From Ascidiimonas sp046199005 (GTDB taxonomy: Bacteria > Bacteroidota > Bacteroidia > Flavobacteriales > Flavobacteriaceae), in NCBI GenBank assembly GCA_046199005.1, contig CP176050.1, forward strand, positions 558,001 through 622,000: a stretch of DNA of 64,000 nt. The letters run 5' to 3'. This document shows, one piece after another, positions 36,408-44,044 of the stretch. The first letter of the stretch is position 1. Every line of letters begins with the position of its first letter. The notes beneath the pieces are model-generated. The model saw only the letters and a list, made by a program, of their open reading frames with translations. It had not been told where the DNA came from and did no database searches. Both the position numbers and the translations under genes were made by a program.

Positions 36408-37202
36408 TTAGTTTTTTACTTTTTTCAGATACACTTTTGATTTCCGCCATTTTTCTAAAACATCAATATTATCAAAAATAATTTCTCGATTCGATGAAGT
36501 TATTGTTCTGTAAACAAAATTTCTATAAGTGTAGCAGCTCATTTTGTGTTTTATTTCGCATATTTTTTCAGGTGTTACATGCTTTTTATAATTGATTTTT
36601 AATAGCATTTTTGGTGAAATAGCTAAAAGTATATTTTTATTATTTATTAATATTGGATTATCTCCAAGTGGGAATTTAAATTCTTTTGATAAATAAATAC
36701 TCCATTCTGATGCTATTAAAGGAATTATTTGACTTTTATGAAATTCAGTAGATGAGTAATCGTTATTTAAATCAATTAGAAAATCAATTTTATTCTTTCC
36801 GTTACTAATGTACTTATCGACCAACGAGTTGAAATTTTCATAATGCCTAATCATTAAGTCATAAATAAATGATGCTATCCAAGTTTTTTCTTCCAATGAT
36901 TCTATATTATTCTGTTTAATAACTTTAATCAATACACTTTTCGCTGAATTTTCTTGGATCGTAAAAAAGTTTTCAAAATCCAATATTACGTCATCTTTAA
37001 TTTCCGCTAGCCCCATTCGTTTTTCGTAAAAAACTTTTTCAGTTATTGTTGGAAAAATATTATCAGCTTTTATATTAAGAGAATATATTTTTTGAATTCT
37101 AGGTGAGTTCTTTCTCCGATATTCTTCATTGTGATAATATTGGTAATTCCAATATGCTGTCCAAAAACAAGGATTATAATGATTCTTTTTTGTTATCGAC
37201 AT
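36408..37202 (-). CDS. DUF4238 domain protein
   Basis: This 264-residue protein begins with the DUF4238 signature KKNHYNPCFWTAYWN. The central part has the family GDNP-like motif (FPLGDNPILI), and the rest is mostly helical with an IRHYENFNSL segment. DUF4238 proteins are widespread, of unknown function, and often occur in accessory or defence regions. It is the cassette gene downstream of the retron, separated from it by the hairpin element at 37221-37352. Confidence 0.8.
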   Translation of the reverse strand: MSITKKNHYNPCFWTAYWNYQYYHNEEYRRKNSPRIQKIYSLNIKADNIFPTITEKVFYEKRMGLAEIKDDVILDFENFFTIQENSAKSVLIKVIKQNNIESLEEKTWIASFIYDLMIRHYENFNSLVDKYISNGKNKIDFLIDLNNDYSSTEFHKSQIIPLIASEWSIYLSKEFKFPLGDNPILINNKNILLAISPKMLLKINYKKHVTPEKICEIKHKMSCYTYRNFVYRTITSSNREIIFDNIDVLEKWRKSKVYLKKVKN

Positions 37203-37220
37203 TCTTTTCTGGAAATCAAT

Positions 37221-37352
37221 GCTAACGGTCTAGTATAAGAATAGTAGCGGATTTACAGGCACTAACTTTTCGGTTGGACACAGACCTTTTTTAAATTTGC
37301 TTACTTTCGTTTTAGCGACTAAACCGCTATTATTTTTATACATTGTTGGCAA
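37221..37352. repeat. Cassette-type hairpin element, copy B
   Basis: The left arm GCTAACGGTCTAGTATAAG, continuing through AATAGTAGCGGATTT, pairs with the right arm AAACCGCTATTATTTTTATA, continuing CATTGTTGGC. The long imperfect stem encloses about 70 bp. The right arm contains the last codons and the TAA of the reverse transcriptase (37336). The shape is like an integron attC site but longer. Confidence 0.72.
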
Positions 37353-38307
37353 TAGTTATTTTTTCCACTAGCGTTTTCGGATGCTTCTTCTTCAATTTCT
37401 CAATATATTTTAAAACTTTACGAAATCTTGGTTTGTCTACACTATTTAAATATGAAACCCATCCAGTTACTTCATTCAATAGAGTCGTATTCTTTTGTTC
37501 ACTAGGTTTAGTTAAATGATATATTTTTGAACGAACCATTTTATATTTTTTAGTTCCTATACCAAATCGGTTATTTGATACAACCAAACCAGTTATCCTT
37601 TTAGTTCGACTCGCTCCTGCAACTCTAGTTTTTTTAGGATTAATTTGAAAACCTTCATCTTCTATAATACTCTTTACAACTGGTAAAATCTGAACAGTAT
37701 TCGCAGGATGAAGTCCAGAGAATGTTAAGTCATCCGCATATCGAGTATAAGTTATTCCTCTTTTTCCCACAAACCCTTGAATTCGTTTATCTAGTTTCCA
37801 AGTAATTAGATTTGCCAATTTGGGTGAGCAAGGACTGCCTTGTGGTAATGAATCATCACAAGTACAAATATTTGTTAGCATTGTTGATATTAGCTTATTA
37901 TATCCTATTGATTTAAAAACATTATAAACTTGAATATCTGTTACAGTACCAAAAAAATCTGATAAATCAATTGTTAGCATACAATTAGCATTTATATGCG
38001 GTCTTGCATTGTCAGCAGTTGAACTTCCTTTTTCAAAACCTTTACAAGAATCAGAAACTTTCAGTTTGTTTAAAATATTTACTAATATCCAAGCTTGTAG
38101 TCCTTTAAGGTTTTTACTTGGTTGGCAAATTGTCCGTGTGCCTCCAGATTTTTTCTTTAGTGGGAATTTTTTATAATGAAAATCAGACCTTACTGATAAC
38201 TGATAAAGTGTGTACTTCGAAAGATGTGTTATTTGTGAGAAATCATCAATTGATTGGATTATAGGAAGTCCAAGCATATTCAATCGTATGTTTTCATTTC
38301 TAGCCAT
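37336..38307 (-). CDS. Retron reverse transcriptase
   Basis: I place the start at the ATG at 38307 (MARNENIRLN), not at 38394, because the longer frame would overlap the retron ncRNA. The 323-residue RT has the retron NAxxH motif (NARPH), motif A in TIDLSDFFG, motif B QGSPCSPKLANL, the catalytic YADD in TYTRYADDLTFS, and the NPKKTRVAGASRTKRITGLV segment that contains the retron VTG-type motif. It makes the msDNA from the ncRNA encoded just upstream. Its last codons lie inside the hairpin element at 37221-37352, consistent with a cassette boundary. Confidence 0.93.
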   Translation of the reverse strand: MARNENIRLNMLGLPIIQSIDDFSQITHLSKYTLYQLSVRSDFHYKKFPLKKKSGGTRTICQPSKNLKGLQAWILVNILNKLKVSDSCKGFEKGSSTADNARPHINANCMLTIDLSDFFGTVTDIQVYNVFKSIGYNKLISTMLTNICTCDDSLPQGSPCSPKLANLITWKLDKRIQGFVGKRGITYTRYADDLTFSGLHPANTVQILPVVKSIIEDEGFQINPKKTRVAGASRTKRITGLVVSNNRFGIGTKKYKMVRSKIYHLTKPSEQKNTTLLNEVTGWVSYLNSVDKPRFRKVLKYIEKLKKKHPKTLVEKITIANNV

Positions 38308-38326
38308 ATCTGATTTAATGAAGAAA

Positions 38327-38510
38327 AGAAAGTTCTTTATACTTCTCAATAGTTGAGTGAAATTTAATGATATCTGAGGGATCGAAGATATCATTAAAAT
38401 TTGCGATGATAGTATCTAAGTTTAAAACTCGAGTGTCGGAACAACACTCACTCACTTTAACATATTACGACCAAAGTCCATAATAAAAAAGTGTCTAAAA
38501 AGAACTTTCC
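38327..38510 (-). ncRNA. Retron msr-msd noncoding RNA
   Basis: On the minus strand the ends pair as a1/a2: GAAAGTTCTTT (38509-38499) and AAAGAACTTTC (38338-38328), 11 bp. Directly after a1 comes TTTTTAGACAC, whose G at 38495 is a good branching guanosine. The msr contains the stem-loop AGTGTTGTTCCGACACT (38431-38449), very like the Ec86 hairpin with its GTTGTTTCGGC core. The msd is a 13-bp perfect stem (AGATATCATTAAA at 38386-38398 pairing with 38363-38375) closing a 10-base loop. It starts next to the effector stop codon and ends 20 bp before the RT start. Confidence 0.85.
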
Positions 38511-39497
38511 TTATATCTCCATTTTTCTATTTCTTAGTTTGAAATTTAATATTTCTAAGCGTAATTTATCTAACGCCACTATTTCATCTTGTATTTTTAT
38601 TCTACTACTTATTTTTCTTAATTTCTCAAATTGTTCTAAACCTAAATCGGTTAATTTATATCCATCGATTGTAAATTCTACTGCTTTTTTCTTCGTAAGT
38701 GTTGTTAAAGCTGTTCTAGTTGCTTCATATGAATTGGAAATATCATCAATAGCTTCTCCAACAATCTTGCCTAATGTAGTATCACTTATTGGCTCAAGTA
38801 AATATATTGTTGGTAATAAAAAACTATCCAATTGAAGTAAGTTTACTGATTTTGTTTTTACTGCACTATTTTTTCTTGTGAAATTAATAGCAGATTTAAT
38901 TTCCACAATTTCATTTGATAAATCGTTTGGGTCAATAAATAGCACTCCTTGTTTGTTCGCTTTTTTTATCAGTTTTATAGGTCCTTGATTTATGAAACTT
39001 TTATTTTTTTTATATTTCTTGTCAATTAAGCAGACAATTTTCGTTCTTAACTTTTTGTTATTTGCAAACGCACCAAGTTCTGCAAATGAACCTGGGCTTT
39101 CAGGAATCATTAAGATTACATCAACGCTATCAGCGAGTAAATTTTCAAGAGAGAGTAAATCTTTGCTTCTAGAACTATATAAGAGTTCATCGAAGATGTC
39201 TTCAGGGTAAATAATTTCATACCAATAGGAATTCCAGAAGTTTTTAAACTCATTCGCTACCTTATATCTCAATTTGTCTTTCATTGAGATGTCAGCACCA
39301 CACAAGAACATATTAATTTTAAAAGTATTCAGAGGTCTGTAAAAGTCATCACGAATTCTTCGTGCTAACTTTTTACAATCTTCATCTGATATTTTTATTT
39401 GTGTTCTCAAAGTTTCTTTATAATTATTACCAACGTTTATATATACCCCATCATCCCAAAAATCCACAATATCCTGATAAAACGTTAGTATAACCAC
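38511..39497 (-). CDS. Retron effector, nucleoside-deoxyribosyltransferase-like with winged helix (Ec86 type)
   Basis: The protein matches the effector of retron Ec86 (Eco1) from end to end: TFKINMFLCGADIS, then PEDIFDELLYSS, LLSLENLLADSVDVILMIPE and SPGSFAELGAFANN, which carries the catalytic-type Glu, a KKSFINQGPIKLIKK-like stretch, and a C-terminal winged-helix with LDKLRLEILNFKLRNRK. In Ec86 the effector is held inactive by the RT-msDNA complex, acts as an N-glycosidase-like toxin when phage disturbs it, and confers abortive defence. The frame starts at a GTG at 39497, but a TTG at 39410 aligns better with the Ec86 N-terminus; either is possible. Confidence 0.9.
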   Translation of the reverse strand: MVILTFYQDIVDFWDDGVYINVGNNYKETLRTQIKISDEDCKKLARRIRDDFYRPLNTFKINMFLCGADISMKDKLRYKVANEFKNFWNSYWYEIIYPEDIFDELLYSSRSKDLLSLENLLADSVDVILMIPESPGSFAELGAFANNKKLRTKIVCLIDKKYKKNKSFINQGPIKLIKKANKQGVLFIDPNDLSNEIVEIKSAINFTRKNSAVKTKSVNLLQLDSFLLPTIYLLEPISDTTLGKIVGEAIDDISNSYEATRTALTTLTKKKAVEFTIDGYKLTDLGLEQFEKLRKISSRIKIQDEIVALDKLRLEILNFKLRNRKMEI

Positions 39498-39608
39498 CCA
39501 AATCAGGATATATTACAAAATATTACGGATATCCAACCGATGTAAAGTTATACAAATATGTTAATAAAATCTTATGAATGATAGTGGTAATCCCCAACTT
39601 TTTTACAT

Positions 39609-39940
39609 GTTCCAAGACTTCGACTTTTCTTAACGGAAGTCATACACTACACTTACGAAAAAGAGAACAATTCGATACCATTCCAACTTCAAGCTCCACG
39701 CAGTGAATTCCTGAGGCGTGGCGTAAATTCCAAAAGCTTTGAGAACAGGAGCGAAGGTACGTAGCGACGCAAAGTTTTGGAATTGGTTTTTGACTTCATG
39801 GTCAAAAAACGCTTAGGCGAAGGTGTCCTTTTTTTTGTTTCGTTTATTTTGGACAAGCAAAAAAAATGAAAATCAATCATGGAAGAAATCTGGATTTCTA
39901 ATAGAATATCTAAGTCCCCACAAAATTTACTTGACCCCAA
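39609..39940 (-). repeat. Dispersed repeat DRB, copy 2
   Basis: Same orientation as 29512-29987, truncated at one end; it lacks the section with the CCCCCAGCGCCGGCTGGC stretch. The 111 bp before it (39498-39608) are AT-rich and hold the retron promoter region. Confidence 0.8.
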
Positions 39941-40357
39941 GTCCTTCTAAAACCCCACATTTTCCAATCTAAAACCCTCCTAAAAGCCCCCAAATGCGTT
40001 CTACCAAAGGTTACGATAGGTCTAATATTATACTATTGCTTCTAAAAATCCTTCGGTAGCGGTCAGATCTATAGATACTAAGTGTTGGGTGCAAAATGTA
40101 TTGTTGAGGATAGGATGATAAGCAATAACCGGATTAATGACTCTTTACAAAATCGATTAATAGTGGTAAACCAGATTATATCAGACAAGACCCATAAATC
40201 AAAGGCGAGAAAGTAACATCAGATTTATCTTTTTTTTTGGTTTCCTATGAAATTACACGTATTATCTTACGTATTTCAACCTGTTTATCCAATTTTAAGG
40301 TGTTTTTTTCTGCATTTTTGTTAAGTTTAAATTTGTTAAGAATAATTTAATTGATCA
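39941..40357. other. Intergenic region without a recognisable gene
   Basis: No ORF or RNA gene seen. CCTTCGGTAGCGG (40063-) recalls a piece of the dispersed repeat. The final 100 bp are T/A-rich and probably contain the promoter of the next gene. Confidence 0.4.
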
Positions 40358-41482
40358 ATGAAAGATATTCCATTAAAAATAACTCTTTGTTATCAGTATA
40401 ATTCAGAACATTATTCCAAATTGGACTTACTGGATTGTGTTACGAAATCAATTGAAATAGTTAATAAGGACCTAGAAACCTTTAGCTTGAGTTTTGATGA
40501 GATTGAAGAAGGAAGCTCTGGGGTGAACATGCATCAAAATATTCACACCATCATTGAGGAATCGCATCTTGTGATTTTTGAGATTTCTGATCTTAATAAA
40601 AATGTTCTATATGAACTGGGATTAGTAAAAGGCTTGAAGAAAAAATTTCTTTTATTACGAGAAGAAGGAGTTAAAGAAAAGCTACCATTCGATATCGCTC
40701 CTTTCCAGTATATGTCGTACAATAAGAACGATTTATTGAACTTTAAAAATAGGCTCGGAGCTAAAATAAAGAGAGTATTATCAACTTTTAAACCAGAAGA
40801 TATATTCTCTGAGAATTCGATTAACAGATTGCTTTCTAATTACTTTCAAGTAATTAACTCTAATGACGACGTCGAAAAACAGTTTGATCAACTTCTGGAT
40901 AAAACAAAATTAAATTTTTACTATATAGGCACGATCGGTTTTTTAACAAATACAAATAACATAGACTGGATCGAGAAATTAGTAGCGAAGAACCCGAAAC
41001 CAAATATTTACAGGATAGTTTTTTTACAGAATTTAAAAGAGGTGTATAAGGTATATCAAAATTCTGAGATTCTTGAAAACTATTGTAAATGGTTAGCCAA
41101 ATACTATATACATGTTAAACTTAACAATATAAAATTATTTGATTGTCCCGATGTCGGTATATGGAAAGCAGGGATGTCTATTATTATTTCAGATGAAAAT
41201 GAGCTGATTATTCTTACGGGTAATTTTGAAGAGTTTAATACTAAGGGAATTTGGATAAAACATGATGAAATAGGTTATAACTTTAAAGAATATTCTAAGG
41301 TATTAGCTGTAGCTTACTCAAAAAAAATAAATCATTTAGATATGATTAAATATTTCAACGTTGGAGATAAACAATCTGCCTTAGACTTTTTAGAAAGCCT
41401 GCCTAAAACAGTAGAAGATGAAGAAATAGAAGCATTATGTAGTAGTTATATTGAAAGATCATTTCTAGATAATAATTTATAA
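40358..41482 (+). CDS. TIR/deoxyribosyltransferase-like protein with unknown C-terminal domain
   Basis: The 374-residue protein has an N-terminal nucleotide-binding-like domain (about 1-150). HTIIEESHLVIFEISDLNKN, then VLYELGLVKGLKKKFLLL and IAPFQYMSYNK form the pattern of TIR-like and nucleoside 2-deoxyribosyltransferase-like domains, including the conserved Glu of VLYELG. These domains occur in NAD-cleaving or nucleotide-sensing defence effectors. The C-terminal half (about 175-374) has a phospholipase-D-like or receiver look but no motif that I trust. It is alone on the plus strand, just outside the repeat-bounded island, and may be an orphan defence effector. Confidence 0.7.
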   Translation: MKDIPLKITLCYQYNSEHYSKLDLLDCVTKSIEIVNKDLETFSLSFDEIEEGSSGVNMHQNIHTIIEESHLVIFEISDLNKNVLYELGLVKGLKKKFLLLREEGVKEKLPFDIAPFQYMSYNKNDLLNFKNRLGAKIKRVLSTFKPEDIFSENSINRLLSNYFQVINSNDDVEKQFDQLLDKTKLNFYYIGTIGFLTNTNNIDWIEKLVAKNPKPNIYRIVFLQNLKEVYKVYQNSEILENYCKWLAKYYIHVKLNNIKLFDCPDVGIWKAGMSIIISDENELIILTGNFEEFNTKGIWIKHDEIGYNFKEYSKVLAVAYSKKINHLDMIKYFNVGDKQSALDFLESLPKTVEDEEIEALCSSYIERSFLDNNL

Positions 41483-41503
41483 AAAAATACCTGCAAAATA
41501 CTT

Positions 41504-42328
41504 TTAGTTCCTTGCTTTCACAAACTCAATCAACAACGGTAATCCCGGTACGACCATTTGATGTCCGTAACCTTCAAGTTCGTATAAGGTCACGTCCTGA
41601 TGTCCGGCGACTTTAAGCATACGGTAGAAATAAGCTACTTCTTCATAACGCCCCAGCAATTCTTTTTCACGATCTCCGGTCAGTAGCAGAATGGGAGGAG
41701 CCTTGGCGCGTACATAAAACAGGGGTGCAAATTCGTCGATTATGGGTTGGGTACCTTCAATCCCGCGTTGCTTCCGGATGGTAAAATGGGTGATGGTATG
41801 TCCGCTAAACGGAATCAATCCAGCGATCTCATTTGCATCCAAATCATAGGCTGCTAATCGGGTGGTATCCATCACGGTCATAGCAGCAAGATAACCACCC
41901 GCCGAATGTCCCGATACAAAGACCTTTTTGGTATTTCCGTTATAGTTATTAATATGATTCAGCACCCAGGCAACTGCTGCGGTAGCATCATCAATACAGC
42001 TTTCAGCTTTTACCTTCGGCGACAACCGATAGCCAACACCGACGATGATCAGGCCTTGCTTTTTAAGTCCATCGGGAATTTGTTTCTTACCGCTGGTGAG
42101 TCCGCCCCCGTGAAACCAGATCACTACCGGAGCGTTTAAAGAGTCAGTGGGATGATAAATATCGAGATTACATTGTTGTTTGACATAGGGATCTTTAGCT
42201 ACGGAATCGTTCTCATAGTAAAGAATATCGCGGGTGATCTTCCAGGATTCCTGTGCCTGACAAGGCGCTACTAAAAGTATCCCCAGACAAAGAAAAAACA
42301 GGAGTGAAAGATTCGATTTTGTAGACAT
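41504..42328 (-). CDS. Exported alpha/beta-hydrolase esterase
   Basis: I choose the ATG at 42328, which opens a signal peptide (ending PCQAQ); the frame runs back to 42400. The 274-residue enzyme has the oxyanion motif HGGGLTSGKK, the nucleophile elbow GHSAGG, an acid region ILLLTGDREKELLG and a C-terminal YELEGYGHQM holding the His. This is the BD-FAE/carboxylesterase type. As last gene of the PUL it probably removes acetyl or other ester groups from the glycan. A 276-bp gap upstream may hold its own promoter. Confidence 0.85.
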   Translation of the reverse strand: MSTKSNLSLLFFLCLGILLVAPCQAQESWKITRDILYYENDSVAKDPYVKQQCNLDIYHPTDSLNAPVVIWFHGGGLTSGKKQIPDGLKKQGLIIVGVGYRLSPKVKAESCIDDATAAVAWVLNHINNYNGNTKKVFVSGHSAGGYLAAMTVMDTTRLAAYDLDANEIAGLIPFSGHTITHFTIRKQRGIEGTQPIIDEFAPLFYVRAKAPPILLLTGDREKELLGRYEEVAYFYRMLKVAGHQDVTLYELEGYGHQMVVPGLPLLIEFVKARN

Positions 42329-42604
42329 ATTTTTAGTATGTTTAATTCTGTTCTTTAAATTAATTTGAAGGTTGAGGTCTTGTAAAGACGTTATGATCAT
42401 ATACAGTTCTTACGTCTTTTCGAGTATTTTTATGTAATGATAATGAAATAAAAATGTATCGAGAAATTAGACGCTGTAACTCACATAAAAAAGCTCTTGA
42501 TATAACTTTCACCGTTCGAGGAATCCTATTAGATCGTTACTCTCCTTAACTGCCAATCAGATGACCTTAGTTTTTTGCACCTATTCACTTACCAATAAAT
42601 TTAA

Positions 42605-44038
42605 TTATTCCCCTTCATAGTTCGGATTAGGTTCTGGGAACTTCGCATTTAACTGCTGTAATGCCTCCTGCATCTCGGCAATCATAGTTTCCAGTTTTTT
42701 AGGTTCTTTCTTCGCCAGGTCATTGCTTTCACTCAGGTCTTTCTTGAGATTATACAACTCATAGCGCTCGTCTTCATAAAAATAAATAAGTTTCCAGTCG
42801 CCCTTGCGATAGGCAGAGGCGGGTTTACCGTGCTGCGGACTGTAATGCGGTAAGTGCCAGAGAAGGCCGCGTTCTTCCGGTTCATTTCCATTAAAATAAG
42901 GAGCGAGGTTGATGCCGTCTTCGGTGTGATCTTCTGCCTTACTCAAAGCACTCATGGTATTAAAAAAGTCTTGTGCGATCACGGGAGTATTTCTGGTTTG
43001 TCCCGGTTCGATCACCGAGGGCCAGCTAATAATAAGCGGTTCCCTTATACCCCCTTCGTACACATAACCTTTACCTTCCCGTAACGGACCGTTATCGGTA
43101 GGAGGGGTGTGCTTTGCAAAGGCAGGAACTTCCCTAACCGAAAGTCCGCCATTGTCTGAGGTGAACAGGATGAGCGTTTCGTTTGTAATACCAAGTTGCT
43201 GCAGTTCATTTACGATGCGCCCCACATTAATATCGATACTTTCGACCATCGCAGCATAGTGAATATTGGGTAGGATACTTTCATCGTCGCTCCCTCGTTT
43301 TTTGCGATATTTCGCTACGAGACTGTCTTTGGCTTCAATGGGCACGTGCGGTGAATAGTAATTAAGGCTCAGAAAAAATCGTTGGTCTTTTTGTTGTCGA
43401 ATATAATCGATGGCTTTATCGGTAAGCACATCGGTCAGGTAATCCCCTTCCTTCGAACTGTTTTGCAGTTTCGGTTTTTGTCCCGGTGGAAAAAACGGAT
43501 AAAAGAAACTGGAAGGGAGTCCGTTCCAGGCGCCGGCAATATTGATGTCAAAACCCTGATGCTCCGGTGTATATTTACCACCACCCAAGTGCCATTTTCC
43601 CATAAAAGCGGTTTGGTAATTTTGTTTTTTCAACACCTCTGCGAGCGTGGTGAATTCAAGATCCAGATGCTGATTCACCGGAGGCGTTTTCAATTTTTGA
43701 TCAGGACGCGGGGGTGGATTCCCATGAATATGCTCTGTGATGTTTACACGGATCGGATGCAAGCCAGTGATAAGGGCAGCTCGTGAGGGGCTGCATAAGG
43801 GTGCAGCCGCATAGGCATCGGTATACCGAATACCCGAGGCTGCCAGTTTATCGAGATTGGGCGTTTCAATAAATGTATTCCCGTAACTCGAAAGGTCGTG
43901 CCAACCCATATCATCTGCTACGATCATTATGATATTGGGCGGTGCGGCCTCTTCAATAGGCGGGGTTTGCTTGCTTTTGCATCCGATGAATAACGAAATG
44001 ATTAAAAGCGCACGTATGTAATATAAATTTCTTTTCAT
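42605..44038 (-). CDS. Sulfatase, type I formylglycine-dependent, lipoprotein
   Basis: The lipoprotein signal ends in FIGCKSKQ (Cys near residue 20). The mature protein begins with the metal-binding IVADDMGWHDL and contains the CSPSRAALITG motif with Cys82, the residue converted to formylglycine, and HLGGGKYTPEHQG, all standard for S1 sulfatases. It is a 477-residue enzyme of normal length and removes sulfate from sugars; the S1 subfamily cannot be fixed here. It lies 6 bp from the GH78 gene in the PUL and needs an anaerobic or aerobic maturase encoded elsewhere. Its presence indicates a sulfated glycan. Confidence 0.93.
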   Translation of the reverse strand: MKRNLYYIRALLIISLFIGCKSKQTPPIEEAAPPNIIMIVADDMGWHDLSSYGNTFIETPNLDKLAASGIRYTDAYAAAPLCSPSRAALITGLHPIRVNITEHIHGNPPPRPDQKLKTPPVNQHLDLEFTTLAEVLKKQNYQTAFMGKWHLGGGKYTPEHQGFDINIAGAWNGLPSSFFYPFFPPGQKPKLQNSSKEGDYLTDVLTDKAIDYIRQQKDQRFFLSLNYYSPHVPIEAKDSLVAKYRKKRGSDDESILPNIHYAAMVESIDINVGRIVNELQQLGITNETLILFTSDNGGLSVREVPAFAKHTPPTDNGPLREGKGYVYEGGIREPLIISWPSVIEPGQTRNTPVIAQDFFNTMSALSKAEDHTEDGINLAPYFNGNEPEERGLLWHLPHYSPQHGKPASAYRKGDWKLIYFYEDERYELYNLKKDLSESNDLAKKEPKKLETMIAEMQEALQQLNAKFPEPNPNYEGE

Positions 44039-44044
44039 AGATCA

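Noticed and set aside
30301..39497. A classical integron
   Set aside because: No integrase or attI site is visible; only the hairpin spacers and single orientation resemble one, so I report it as integron-like.
39498..39608. Retron ncRNA upstream of the effector, as in Ec86
   Set aside because: No long a1/a2 pair or msd hairpin there; the 38327-38510 segment has both.
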